Notes: generated by a model from the letters alone, not told the origin. A stretch of 64,000 nucleotides of DNA from Arthrospira sp. PCC 9108 (GCA_016745315.1 CP066886.1:1767501-1831500), one strand, 5' to 3'; numbered from the stretch's first letter, positions 7,843 through 19,050 are shown. Made by a program: numbers and translations.

Positions 7843-8894
7843 TTAATAGCGAATCCGTGGGTCAATACAAGCATTCAAAATATCGATCGCCAAACTAGCC
7901 GCCACCACAATAACGGCCAAAAATACCACCACCCCTTGAACCGTGGGATAATCCCGCAGACGGATAGCCTCATACAAGCGATTAGCCAATCCCGGCCAAG
8001 AAAAAGTGACCTCAGTTAAAATCGCCCCCCCAACAAGGCAGCAAAAGTCAGCCCCAACACAGTAATAACGGGAATCATGGCATTTTTGAGAGCATGAGCC
8101 AGCAAAATCCGTAACTCCGGCACTCCTCGCGCCCGTGCCGCCTCGACATAATCAGCTTGTAGAGTTTGTCTCAAATTGACGCGGACAATGCGCTCAAAAA
8201 TCCCACTGAGCAAAATGCCCAAAGTCACACAGGGAAGACACAGATAATATATAGTCGTCCAGAAAGTCCCCAAATTGCCACTCAACAAACTATCAACGGT
8301 ATAAAGTCCGCTATAAGTAGGAGGAGGAGTCACGGTCACCGGAAAACGATTCCCCAAAGGAAACCAGCCCAGCCAGACTGCAAAAATCAACTGCAACAGC
8401 ATCCCCGCCCAAAAAGCGGGAACCGAATAAGTAATAATTCCAAATAAGCGTCCCCCAGTGTCCCAAATAGTATTAGGTTTAAAAGCGGCCACAGCCCCGA
8501 CAGTAATTCCCACCACGACCGCCACCAACATACTAAAAACTGCTAATTCGACGGTAGCGGGAAAATGATCACTAATAATCTGCCAGACCGACTGTCCTTG
8601 AGTAGTTATAGAAGTGCCCAAATCGAAGCGCAGTAGAGCCCCCATATAACTTATATATTGTTCTAGCAACGACCCCCCCAAACCCAACTGCGATCGCAAC
8701 GCCTCCTTAGCCGCACTAGGGGCTCTAGGGCCAAGAATAGCATCGACCGGATCACCTGGTGTCGCCCGCAACAACAGAAACACCACCGAAGTAATCGTCC
8801 ACAACATTAGTGGAGCCAATAACAGGCGAGTAATCACATAAAATTGCAGCGCTTTAGCACGAGACATCAGATCAAGCCACGAAACAACTCGCAC
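7843..8894 (-). CDS. ABC transporter permease (DppB/OppB family), single-base frameshift
   Basis: This is a membrane permease of a peptide/nickel-type ABC importer. It has the family N-terminus (RLLLAPLMLWTITSVVFLLLRATPGDPVDAILG), hydrophobic helices, and the EAA loop ADYVEAARARGVPELRILLAHALKNAMIPV. The frame breaks at a C7 run (8025-8031): as written AALLGGRF-stop, with one more G AALLGGAILTEVTFSWPGLANRLYEAIRLRDYPTVQ would continue, ending IDPRIRY at 7843. The joined protein is about 350 residues, near the usual length. No partner transporter genes lie next to it. This is the same type of lesion as in cpcE. Confidence 0.85.
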
Positions 8895-9020
8895 CCATCA
8901 GCCAACCGGATCAAGAGTGCGATCCCAAATCATATCAATAGTTAACTATTTATGGCACACCATCATGGGGCGGGTTTCTTCTGATTTTCCTGAAACCACC
9001 CGCCACCCGCCATGTACCCA

Positions 9021-9362
9021 TTAAGCATCAAGTAACGACTCAAAAGTAGTCCGCAAAGACTTCAAATCAGCCACCCGCGCCACCAGCAAATTCTCGTGAC
9101 CAGCATCCTCAAGTCTGCCTTTCCAATACTGGATACTCTCAGAATTATTCATCCAAAAATTAATCACCGTATCCACAACGCGATCGCATTGCCATCCCTG
9201 CTTCGATGCCACCATTTCCACCGATTCAAGAAACATATCCAGGGTACACTGACGATGACCCAGATATTCAATGCCGCTGGTCTGTTGTTCCTGTTGCTGC
9301 TGTTGCTGGTAAAAAAACGAAAGAATTGGAGAAACTCCCACCAGATTAAATGTATATTGCAT
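9021..9362 (-). CDS. Small Gln-run protein of unknown function
   Basis: I do not recognise this protein. I chose the ATG at 9362 because GGAGG lies seven bases upstream; the longer in-frame start at 9419 has no such site. The 113-residue product begins MQYTFNLVGVSPILSFFY, then has a glutamine run (QQQQQQEQQ), then a soluble, mildly acidic region with LDMFLESVEMVASKQGW and VDTVINFWMNN. No membrane segment or signal peptide is seen. It stands alone between the permease gene and the divergent sugar-nucleotide gene. Confidence 0.7.
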   Translation of the reverse strand: MQYTFNLVGVSPILSFFYQQQQQQEQQTSGIEYLGHRQCTLDMFLESVEMVASKQGWQCDRVVDTVINFWMNNSESIQYWKGRLEDAGHENLLVARVADLKSLRTTFESLLDA

Positions 9363-9593
9363 ACTTGCCTCCAAATCATCTGTGAAATGGAACTTAGTTA
9401 TATCAACTAACCTGCCCACAAAGGGGTAAAATTAAATACAATCTAGCCCTGTACACTCAAACTTTTCGGCGAAATTCATAAAAATTTATGATTGGGCAGC
9501 ATTCAGTGAGCAAAACCAAAATGAATCTAAAGAAAAGCTAAATCTTAGCCGGAAAAGTTTAAGATTGTTTTTAATAAGCCGCCAGGAGGAATT

Positions 9594-12122
9594 ATGAGAG
9601 CAGTGCTGATGGCTGGGGGGTCAGGAACGCGACTCAGACCTCTTACCTGTGATTTACCCAAACCAATGGTGCCTATACTCAACCGCCCCATTGCCGAACA
9701 TATCATTAACCTACTGAGGCGGCACCACTTCCAGGAAGTTATCGCTACCCTGCACTATTTACCCGACATCATGCGGGAATACTTCCATAATGGCAGCGAC
9801 TTTGGCGTTCAAATGACCTATTCGGTGGAAGAGGATCAACCTCTGGGAACTGCAGGATGTGTCAAAAATATTGCCGAACTCCTAGACAGTACCTTCTTAG
9901 TGATCAGTGGCGATAGCATTACTGATTTTGACCTCAGCGCCGCCGTTAAGTTTCACACTTCCCAAAAATCGAAGGCTACGTTGATATTAACCCGGGTTCC
10001 CAACCCCCTCGATTTTGGCGTGGTGATTACGGACGAGAATCAACGCATCAAGCGGTTTTTAGAAAAACCCTCCACCAGCGAAATATTTTCCGATACGGTC
10101 AACACGGGAATCTATGTCCTAGAACCGGAAGTCCTGGAATATCTGCCCCCTAATCAGGAATGCGATTTTTCCAACGACCTTTTTCCGCTTTTATTAGACA
10201 AAGGGGTTCCTATGTATGGCTTTATTGCAGACGGTTACTGGTGCGATGTGGGTCATTTAGAAGCCTATCGTGAATCCCAATATGACGCATTACGCGGAAA
10301 AGTTAAGCTAGATTTTCCCTACGAAGAGCGATCGCCAGGAGTCTGGGTCGGGGAAAACACCTACATTGATGATTATGCCCGCATTGAAGCCCCAGTCATT
10401 ATTGGTAATAACTGTAGAATTGGACCGCGATCGCAATTAGAAGCCGGAACTATCCTCGGAGATAATGTCACTGTAGGGAGTGATGCTAACCTGAAACGCC
10501 CCATTGTTTGGAATGGAGCCATTATCGGTGAGGACGTACATTTACGCGCCTGTGTGATTGCTAGAGGAGCCAGGGTAGACCGCCGCGCCCACGTCCTGGA
10601 AGGGGCAGTAGTCGGCTCCCTATCCACCGTAGGAGAAGAAAGCCTGATCAGCCCCAATGTCCGCGTTTGGCCTAGTAAAAAAATTGAATCTGGGGCTACC
10701 CTCAACATCAACCTAATTTGGGGAAACACCGCTAGGCGTAACCTTTTCGGTCAACGGGGGGTTCTCGGACTCGCTAACATTGATATTACCCCCGAATTTG
10801 CGGTTAAACTAGGAGCCGCCTACGGGTCAACTCTCAAACAAGTCGCCACCGTTGCGGTATCCCGTGACCAACGGCGGATTTCTCGCATGGTAACGCGATC
10901 GCTAATTTCGGGCTTGATGTCCGTGGGAGTCAATGTCCTTAACCTAGAAGACACCGCTATTCCCGTAGTCCGCACCGTGATTCGTAACCTCACCGTTGTT
11001 GGCGGTATTCATGTGCGCCTATCTCCAGATCGCTCCGATCAGATTCTGATTGAATTTCTCGACAACAAAGGCATTAACATCACCAAAGCCAAAGAGAAAA
11101 AAATTGAAGGTGCTTACTTCAAGGAAGACCTGCGACGCGCCGGAGTCTCCGAAATTGGTAACATGACCTACCCCAGCGAAGTGATCGACACCTACCGCAC
11201 CGCCTTTGAAAGACACCTCAATATCGAAAGCCTGCGCCACAGCAACGCTAAAGTGGTGATAGATTACGTCTATGCAGTATCGGGAGCCCTTTTACCCCGA
11301 CTACTGGCTAAGTTTGGTTGTGATGCGGTCGTCCTCAATGCTAGTCTGAATCAAATTGCTATTTCCCCAAGCGATCGCGAAAACCTACTCGATCAACTGG
11401 GCCGAGTGGTGGAAGCCCTGAGAGCTAATTTCGGCGTTCAAGTCTATGCTAACGGCGAACAGTTTATTTTAGTAGATGAAAGTGGTAGCCTAATTAGGGG
11501 AGAAGAACTAACCGCCCTGATGGTGACTATGGTTCTGACCGCTCACCCCAGAAGCACGGTGGTAGTACCCGTTCAAGCCTCCTCCGCCGTCGAACAAATC
11601 GCCCGACGACACGATGGCATAGTTATCCGCACTAAAGCCAACCCCACGGCTTTAATGGAAGCCTGTCAAGCTCATCCTAATGTCGTACTCGGCGGTAGTG
11701 GTGATATGGGGTTCATCTTCCCCCAAATGCACCCCGGTTTTGATGCCATGTTCTCGATTGCCAAAATGATTGAAATTCTGACCACACAGGAGCGATCGCT
11801 CGGTCAAATTCGCACCGATCTCCCCCATGTCATACACCGTCGCTATACTGTTCGTTGTCCTTGGTCTGTTAAAGGCGCACTCATGCGACATCTAGTAGAA
11901 ACCCATGCCCCAGAAAACTTAGAATTGATCGATGGAGTCAAACTCATTAACTACCAAGACGATAATTGGATTTTGATCCTTCCCGATGCCGGAGAACCCC
12001 TAATCCATATCTATGCCAACAGCGACGATCGAGATTGGGCTGATACTACCCTCAGAGAATACCGAAATATGGTACAAGATTTTGTAAATCAAGTTCAAGG
12101 TATGAACCGAGAAGACTATTAG
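9594..12122 (+). CDS. NDP-sugar pyrophosphorylase / phosphohexomutase-like fusion (mannose-1-P guanylyltransferase type)
   Basis: This 842-residue two-part enzyme likely supplies nucleotide sugars for polysaccharides. Residues 1-230 are a nucleotidyltransferase (MAGGSGTRLRPLT, PKPMVPILNRP, ISGDSITDFD). Residues about 250-370 are hexapeptide repeats of a left-handed beta helix (APVIIGNNCRIGPRSQLE, AGTILGDNVTVGSDAN). From about 380 on is a phosphomannomutase-like region, but its signature loops are altered: the usual SHNP serine loop reads VRLSPDRSDQ and the metal loop DGDADR reads ANGEQFILVDE. The mutase part may therefore be regulatory or inactive. A strong AGGAGG site precedes the ATG. The substrate cannot be fixed from sequence alone. 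Confidence 0.85.
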   Translation: MRAVLMAGGSGTRLRPLTCDLPKPMVPILNRPIAEHIINLLRRHHFQEVIATLHYLPDIMREYFHNGSDFGVQMTYSVEEDQPLGTAGCVKNIAELLDSTFLVISGDSITDFDLSAAVKFHTSQKSKATLILTRVPNPLDFGVVITDENQRIKRFLEKPSTSEIFSDTVNTGIYVLEPEVLEYLPPNQECDFSNDLFPLLLDKGVPMYGFIADGYWCDVGHLEAYRESQYDALRGKVKLDFPYEERSPGVWVGENTYIDDYARIEAPVIIGNNCRIGPRSQLEAGTILGDNVTVGSDANLKRPIVWNGAIIGEDVHLRACVIARGARVDRRAHVLEGAVVGSLSTVGEESLISPNVRVWPSKKIESGATLNINLIWGNTARRNLFGQRGVLGLANIDITPEFAVKLGAAYGSTLKQVATVAVSRDQRRISRMVTRSLISGLMSVGVNVLNLEDTAIPVVRTVIRNLTVVGGIHVRLSPDRSDQILIEFLDNKGINITKAKEKKIEGAYFKEDLRRAGVSEIGNMTYPSEVIDTYRTAFERHLNIESLRHSNAKVVIDYVYAVSGALLPRLLAKFGCDAVVLNASLNQIAISPSDRENLLDQLGRVVEALRANFGVQVYANGEQFILVDESGSLIRGEELTALMVTMVLTAHPRSTVVVPVQASSAVEQIARRHDGIVIRTKANPTALMEACQAHPNVVLGGSGDMGFIFPQMHPGFDAMFSIAKMIEILTTQERSLGQIRTDLPHVIHRRYTVRCPWSVKGALMRHLVETHAPENLELIDGVKLINYQDDNWILILPDAGEPLIHIYANSDDRDWADTTLREYRNMVQDFVNQVQGMNREDY

Positions 12123-12177
12123 CCCTGATTCAGAGCTCTAAATCTGTAACCTACTGTTTTCAAGAGACATAATTTTC

Positions 12178-12711
12178 ATGAATAGCTGTATTTTGACCGC
12201 TAAAATTATTCAGGAACCACAACTGCGCTACACAGCCGATAATCAAATACCCATTGCCGAAATGTTAGTCGAGTTCAGCAGTAACCGACCCAATGACCCC
12301 CCATCACACTTAAAAGTAATTGGATGGGGAAATACGGCCCAAGAAATTGGACAAAACTATCATGTGGGCGATTGTGTACTCATCGAAGGTCGCTTGGGGA
12401 TGAACGTGGTGGAAAGACCCGAAGGCTTTAAAGAGAAGCGAGCCGAATTGGTCGCGACGCGGATTTATACTATCAGTAGTTTGATATCTGGCAACCCAGA
12501 AACCCCAATCAACACTCATTCCGCCCCCAGTTCCGCCCCCAGTTCCGCCCCGAGTAATGTGGTCCCCCTTGGTAGTCGTAACCGCACGAGCCCTAATCCC
12601 CCAACCTCTGGATTAGAATATGAGCTACCTGCAACTCGCTCTCCCGTTACTCCTAACCCTGAACCATCAGGGTCAGATACTCCGGGTGATGACGATCCGA
12701 TTCCCTTCTAA
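12178..12711 (+). CDS. ssb: Single-stranded DNA-binding protein
   Basis: This is an OB-fold SSB of 177 residues: MNSCILTAKIIQEPQLRYT at the start, HLKVIGWGNTAQEI and DCVLIEGRLGM in the core. The linker has a short repeat (SAPSSAPSSAPS, from three near-identical 12-base units at about 12522-12558) and the tail ends DTPGDDDPIPF, the acidic tip that binds partner replication proteins. It follows the sugar-nucleotide gene by 55 bases. Confidence 0.88.
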   Translation: MNSCILTAKIIQEPQLRYTADNQIPIAEMLVEFSSNRPNDPPSHLKVIGWGNTAQEIGQNYHVGDCVLIEGRLGMNVVERPEGFKEKRAELVATRIYTISSLISGNPETPINTHSAPSSAPSSAPSNVVPLGSRNRTSPNPPTSGLEYELPATRSPVTPNPEPSGSDTPGDDDPIPF

Positions 12712-12732
12712 TCTCAAATCCCCTTGAAAGAC

Positions 12733-14144
12733 TCACCGTTTCAGAGAGGGGAAGTTTTTAAGCAACTTTGGTTCTGCTATACAAGGAAATTGCAGGGTGA
12801 ATAAACTGCCTTTTCCGAGTTCACTTTTGACCGTCAAAGAACCTTGATGATGATAAGCGATCGCCTGTGCTATGGCTAGTCCTAATCCGGTTCCCCCAGT
12901 TGGGCGAGAGCGATCGCTATCCACCCGATAAAATCTCTCAAAAATTCGAGTTGGGGCGGCGATCGGCCATGCCAATCCCTGTATCTTGGACTGTAATTAA
13001 AGCCGTGCGATCGCGCACCATTAAACTCACAACCACTTCCCCTGCTATGGCGCGTATATTGAATGGCATTAGCGATTAAATTGGACACTAAACGATAAAG
13101 CTGAGATTCATTACCTAACACATAAATTTCCGGAGCCGGAACTTCTTGCATTAGATGAATTTCCGCGCCTAGTTGCAAATTCTGCATATTCTTCAGTTAA
13201 ATCATGAATTAAATCATTTAAACAACAGGGTTTAAAGGCTTGGCTGGAGGATTGATGTTCCAAGGTACTGAGAAATAATAAATCGGCGATTAAATGGCTT
13301 AAACGTCGTCCCTGTCGTTCAAGGGTTTGTAGCATCGCCTGCATTTGCTGGGGATTTGATGGGGGAACCCGTAAAATAGCCTCAATAGTTGCTAAAAGAG
13401 TCCGGAGGGGAGAGCGCAGTTCATGGTCCGGATTGGCAGTAAACTGTTGTTGCTGTTGATAGGATTGGTAAATCGGCTGCATCGCTAATCCAGACAGCCA
13501 CCAACCAGCCACCACGACTAAACCTAACGCCAAAGGAAACCCTAAACCTAAAATCCACCTCATTCGATTAACTTCTGCATCAAACATCGCGCTTCGTGCG
13601 TCCAATTTGGATATATCCCCAAGAGGAATCTAAGTGCATTGGCGTTTGAGGATTAACCCCCGCACTGTGGAGAATGGTAGTGAATTGATGGTAGCGCGTC
13701 CCTCTCGCACTGCGAAAGGTTTGCCAATCGGGGGGGTTGAAGGTTTGGGGTAAGGGGAGAGGATGGTTGGGGGAAAAGGCTAAGAGTTCACCGCGATGAT
13801 TGAACACCCGGATATAGTAGGTACTGCGATCGCTAATGCCAATGGTATGACGTTGAATAAATCGGGGATGATGGTAACAATCGGTTTTCCTTTTAGACAT
13901 AAATCGGGAAAAATTTGCCCTTCTCCGACCCGTTGGATCTCCAGATTGAGGGAGCATCGGTTCCAAACTATCATGAAGTGTCCCAGCAATCGATTCCATT
14001 TCCCGTTCCATCGCCGCCGGTCCTCGACTGAATCAGAGAGCGATACACCCCAAACCCTGATCAACCCAAAATCCCACCCATCACTAACGCATACCAAAGG
14101 GCCAGACGGATTCTGCTATGGCGAAACAGTTGATAGCTATTCAT
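12733..14144 (-). pseudogene. Two-component sensor histidine kinase, multiply broken
   Basis: This is the remains of a membrane sensor kinase, starting at ATG 14144 (MNSYQLFRHSRIRLALWYALVMGG). An in-frame TGA and a frameshift follow within the first 50 codons. Further pieces in other frames carry a membrane segment (LGLGFPLALGLVVVAGWWL), the phospho-acceptor region with ANPDHELRSPLRTLL, the N box (NLIANAIQYT), a damaged G1 box (DWHGRS), and F/G2 boxes (FERFYRVDSDRSRPTGGTGLGLAIAQAI). At least four frame changes are needed. It lies directly behind a broken response regulator, so this was a two-component operon, probably for the divergent efflux pump. Confidence 0.85.
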
Positions 14145-14162
14145 CGCGTCGGGCGGGGTGAA

Positions 14163-14901
14163 CTACCCCAAAGAGCCTTCTGACGAGGATGGGGCTTCGG
14201 GATTCAACTTAAAACGATAGCCCTGACCGCGAATAGTTTCAATGGGGCATACAAGCGCCATAACTCGCTAGTTTGCGCCGTAATAAGCGCATTTGCGCCG
14301 CCACCACATTACTGATGGGTTCTTCCTCCCCCTACCAAAGTTGATAGCGGATTTTACTCCCCGGAATAATGCGATCGGGATTTTGCATTAAATAGGCAAA
14401 AATCTGAAATTCTTTGACCGTTAAGGGAATCATTGAGTGAGGTTGGGTGAGTCGATTACAGATAGTATTGTTCGTCGCGCCGATGCGCATAAATGCTCAT
14501 CAAGTCAGGGTTTGGGGTTGGAGGGTGGGCGATCGCCGCGGTCCGTGCGCGCAACCCTTGCCAATAATTCCGCCATCACAAAAGGTTTCACCAAATAATC
14601 GCCGCGTAGGTGCTACCTACGTCCAGTAATTCGATGATCCGGTTGTCCCAGAGCCGTTAACATCAAAATGGGTAGAGGGTGCGGGTTCGCGCGGATGCGT
14701 TGACATAACTCCAAACCCGACAACTCCGGCACAAGCCAATCGGCCAATCGCCACCGTGTAATCCGTCCACTGACTTTCGATCGCAATGCCAGGCCTGCAC
14801 TCGGCCGCGTCACCCAATCGACAATATATTTCTCATTGACCAGAACTTGCGCGGTCCGCCTATCCTAATTCCGCTTCATCTTCGACCAACAGAATTCGCA
14901 T
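14163..14901 (-). pseudogene. Response regulator (OmpR type), multiply broken
   Basis: The gene starts MRILLVEDEAELG at 14901 and then hits a stop. Receiver-domain pieces follow in other frames (LVPELSGLELCQRIRANPHPLPILMLTALG), and the winged-helix C-terminus is recognisable at the end (ETIRGQGYRFKLNPEAPSSSEGSLG, stop at 14163). Several frameshifts separate these. It is followed after 18 bases by the kinase remnant, in usual regulator-kinase order. Confidence 0.85.
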
Positions 14902-15042
14902 CGTGTGCAAGGGGGAGACGACTGCGATCGAGGTTAACAGACTGCGAGAAAAAAGGGGTGAGATTTCACCTAGATTTCATCTCCTCTTTGGCACACTGGG
15001 GAAGATTTGGCAGAAAACCCCATGTTTTTGTGAGGAGGTCTA
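14902..15042. promoter_or_regulatory. Divergent control region between regulator and efflux genes
   Basis: These 141 bases separate the minus-strand regulator from the plus-strand efflux genes. A direct repeat resembling AGATTTCA (TGAGATTTCACCTAGATTTCATCTC, about 14960-14984) could be a regulator site, and TGAGGAGGTCTA gives a ribosome site for the gene at 15043. Assignment as an operator is inference. Confidence 0.4.
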
Positions 15043-15592
15043 ATGAACACAACTTCTATGATTGGCTCAATGTTCGCTCTGGGCTTAATTTTCGGCACAC
15101 CCACCCTAACCCTAGCCCATGTGGGACACGGCCCCGGGAGTTTCAAGCCGAAGGCGGGATTGACCGAGTTCCCGTCAACCCAGAAACCGATCCCCTCCTC
15201 GGGACCCGTCGGGCTCCCATGCAAGTGCGCCTTTGATGGCAGTTCCCGCGTTCTTGTTCATAGCAAGCGCCTTAGTCGATGCGTAGGGGAAACAGTTAGC
15301 CTTTGTCTTGTATGGTAGTTTTTATGAACCCTCCGGAGTGCAAATCGGAGCAACAAACGGGGAATGGGTCGAAGTCACAAACGGGTTATCCGTTGGGGAA
15401 CAACTCGTGAGGTGGGGCAGTTTATCCCTCTATGCTGAATCCCGCAAAACCCAAACCGCAACAACGGTACCGGGTCCAGAAACCGCCACCACTCCCACCG
15501 ATGAAGTTTCCCCCCAAAACCAGACACCCATGAGGACAATACAGAGCGCAATGTACCTTACAAGCCACTCAGTTTTCCCTAATGAACACTAG
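15043..15592 (+). pseudogene. Heavy-metal efflux membrane-fusion protein (CzcB/CusB-like), decayed
   Basis: It starts with an intact signal peptide (MNTTSMIGSMFALGLIFGTPTLTLAHVGHG) after an AGGAGG site. The following reading moves through other frames: FQAEGGIDRVPVNPETDPLLGTRRAPMQVRL, then FVLYGSFYEPSGVQIGATNGEWVEVTNGLSVGEQLVRWGSLSLYAESRKTQ, which is the C-terminal part of an RND periplasmic adaptor. The whole is much shorter than a full adaptor (350 or more residues), so there is an internal deletion as well as frameshifts. Confidence 0.75.
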
Positions 15593-15705
15593 CCGCCGCC
15601 CGTGGAGGAGTTTTGCTCTTCTGTGGTGGGATTTTCTTCTGGATCCGGAAGTCGTCGGAACAAAAATCTCTTCTCTGACAAATAAGGGAGGTTGATAGCC
15701 CGTCG

Positions 15706-18700
15706 ATGTTTAACACCATTCAAAATCCGCCGCTAAAAAATTCCATTGCTCAACGGTGGTTAATGGTGATTGGATCTCTGGTCATCACCATCTGGGGGTT
15801 GGTGACAATTACTCAAATGCCCGAGTATGTTTTCCCTCCCTTTGCTCCCCCTCAAGTAGATATCCAAACTGAGGCGGTTGGTTTGGCTCCGGAGTAAGTA
15901 GAGGCTCAGATTACGGTTCAGGGTGAAACCAGGCAACCGTGAATGGCTTACCCAGTGTCACCGTTGTCTGGTTCGTTCGTCCTCCAATTGGGGACTCTCT
16001 ATGGTTCATGTTGTCTTTGACCAAGAGGCTGATATTTACCAAGCGCGGCAGGCTGCAGTTGGACCGACTCCAACAGAATCCGAACCGGAGTCAACTGCCC
16101 CAAGGGATTCATCCGCCGGAAATTTCCCCCTTAGTCTCTCCGTTGGGAACGATTCTGCAATATGCCTTTACGGTCAATGGTCAGGGAGAAACCTCTCTGA
16201 TGGATTTACGCCGTTTGGTGGATGTTACCCTCAGAAATCAGATTCTCCGGGTGCCAGGTGTGTCTCAGGTGACTATTTATGGGGGGGATGAACGGGAAAA
16301 CCAGGCAACCGTGAATCCACAACTGTTGCGATCGCGCCAAGTCTCCCTCAATGAAGTCACTGCCGCCGCACGGTCCGCCCCTTCCAACGCCCCGGGGGGG
16401 TTCGGCGAGGGGGGGGTCAAGAGTTACTCGTCCGAGGGATCGGACAGATGAACACCGACGCCGACTTACAGCAGTCAGTGGCGGCCGTTCAAGACGGCGA
16501 ACCTCCAAAGCTCCAAGATGTGGCGGAAGTCAAAACCGGAGCAGCACTTAAACTCTTAGATGCCAGCTTCAACGGACAGCCGGCTGTTGTATTGATGATT
16601 AACAAGCAACCGGATGTAGATACCCCCACCGTCACCCAAGCGGTGGAAGCGGTGATGAACTCCCTACAGTCCACCTTTCCCGCCGATGTCCGGGTTCAAC
16701 GCACCTTCCGCCAGTCAAACTTTATTGATTCTGCTATTGGCAACGTTAGCGGCTCCCTCATTCAAGGCATCATCATCGTGTCGGTAATTATGTTGCTCTT
16801 TTTAATGAATTGGCGCACGGCTATCATTACCCTGAGTGCCATTCCCTTATCTCTCTTGATTGGCTTAATGTTCATGAAAGCCTTTGGTTTAGGGATTAAT
16901 ACCATGACCTTGGGGGGCTTAGTGGTGGCGATTGGGTCAGTTGTCGATGATGCCCCCCCAGGATATGGAAAACTGCTATCGCGGTTTACGGCGGAATCAA
17001 ACCCAAGAAAACCCCAACCCCCCCTTTCTCGGTTGTCTGGTTTATGAAACTTCGGTCATGGTGGCGTTGGCTGTCATTTTTTCCACGGTTATTATCATCG
17101 TCGTCTTTGCCCCCATTTTTACTTTAACGGGGGTAGAAGGGCGGATTTTTGCCCCCATGGGTTGGGCTTATTTGCTCTCCATTGTCGCTTCTACCTTGGC
17201 CTGGGGACCCTTTCGGCCGCCCTCTGTGCTATTTTATTGGCTCATCATCAACTCCCCCAAGAAGGCACATTTATTTCACGTGGGGCATCCGCGTTTGTAT
17301 CGCCCACGGCGAGACTTGTCTGGTCCGGACTCCCCAACTGATTTTAGGATTAGCCTTAGCCTCCTACGTTGTCTACATAGCGCCGTTGTGCCTTCCTTGG
17401 GACGGGTTTTCTGCGCCTGATTTCAGGAAAAATCTATGGTGAACTCTATGGTTTTATTTCAGTCGGTCTCTTTGGAGATGACCAATCGGGCGGGAATGGC
17501 TCTGGCTCAATCCCTACAAGATCATCCCCTTTATGAATGGGTACAAGTTCGTGCTGGACGCGCTCCGGGGGATGCTGATGGGGCGGGGGTGAACATGGCC
17601 CATGTGGATGTGGAGTCTCGTTTTCTTGCCCTACAAGACCGAGAGGCGGCTGTTCAACAACTGGCTTGCGAAGTTTCTGCAATTGCCCGGTGTTGCGCCT
17701 AATATTGGCGGTTTTATTTCTCACCGCATGGATGAAGTTTTATCGGGGGTCAGAAGTGCGATACGTGCTACGCACACGCTACGCGAACGCTGTCAAAATT
17801 TTTGGCCCCGATTTAGTCCAGTTGCGTCAAGTCGCTTAACAAGTCCGAGATGCTATAAAACCTATTGCGGGAGCCCTTCGACTTACAATTAGAACCTCAA
17901 TTACCTATCCGCGGGGTTCAAATTCATTATGACCGCCAGTTGCAGTCTGGTTATGGTTTAACCATGGCTGCCATTTCTGAGGTGGTGGAAACCGCTCTCA
18001 ATGGTCAAGTGGTGTCCCAAGTCCCGGAAAATCAACAACTGATTAATATTACCGTCGGTTGCACTTCGCCTCACGCAATAATTTAGATGCCATTGGGGCG
18101 ATTCCCCTCTCTACCCCCACGGGACAAATGATTCCCCTAGCGTGCTGTGGCTAGAGTCTCGTCAAGGTATGGGGGCTAATGTGGTAGAACCCGAACTTGA
18201 AAATGTGTCTCGTTTAATTGTAGTGTCCGCGCTACAAACGCAAACGCGAGACTGAGTCCGTGTGGTGAGTGACATTCAGGCTGCTATCCGCCAAAATGTC
18301 CAGTTACCCAATGGCTACTTTATCCAATATGGCGGACAGTTTGAAGCGGAACAAAAAGCCACCAATAATCTGGTCTGGTATAGCATCCTAGCCGCGATTA
18401 TAATTGCCATTTTGATGTTCTTCGCTGGCGCGTGTCTCTCAGGCGCGACTGTGGCCATTATGCTCAATCTTCCCTTGGCCTTGGTGGGGGGTATTATCTC
18501 GATTGTCCTAACGGGGGGGGGTGATTTCTATCGCTTCTCTAATCGGTTTTATTACGCTGTTTGGGGTGGCTGTCCGCAATGGTTTACTGTTGGTGGATAA
18601 CTACAACCAGAATCCGAACCGGAGAGGGATGCACTTCAAAGAAGTCATCACTCAAGGCTCCCCGCGAACGTTTGCACGCTATCGGTCAGACCGCTTTAAC

Positions 18701-19050
18701 TTCTGCTCTGGGAATGCTACCCTTGGCGATACTTCTGGCGGGCACGCTGCGCGAACGCACAGAATCCGAACCAGAAATGAAGTTCTACAACCCCTCGCCA
18801 TCGTGGTATTAGGAGGATTATTCACCTCTACGGCTTTGACCTCCCCCGTCATTCCAGCCTTATATGCCCAGTTTGGCAAGTGGTTAATCCCCCGACTATC
18901 TCCTAATCAATGGGAGGAAACTTTCCGCAAGCACTCGCTGCTACCCCAGCAACTCGCTTTCAAAATCTTAGTTTTGATGGGCTCATCCCCCCTTGTGGGG
19001 CTCCTTTGGCTCAAGTTATGGCATCGCTGTGCCTACACCTTTTCGGACCC
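15706..19050 (+). pseudogene. RND efflux transporter (CusA/CzcA heavy-metal family), multiply broken
   Basis: The stretch has the length of a full pump gene (about 1050 codons) but is cut by stops and frameshifts throughout. The start is typical (NSIAQRWLMVIGSLVITIWGLVTI, EYVFPPFAPPQVDIQTEA), with a TAA at 15895. Recognisable later parts are FTVNGQGETSLMDLRRLVD, the membrane block IIVSVIMLLFLMNWRTAIITLSAIPLSLL with GGLVVAIGSVVDD, YSILAAIIIAILMF, and the final helices (GLFTSTALTSPVIPALYAQFGKWL). Short GC-rich palindromic stretches such as CTACGCGAACGCTG (about 17780) and GCACGCTGCGCGAACGC (about 18740) sit inside it, like dispersed cyanobacterial repeats. The number and variety of lesions argue for real decay. 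Its end abuts lipB on the other strand. Confidence 0.85.

Noticed and set aside
12733..19050. Several small independent genes
   Set aside because: The fragments line up end to end as parts of four known families in changing frames, so they are broken genes, not new ones.
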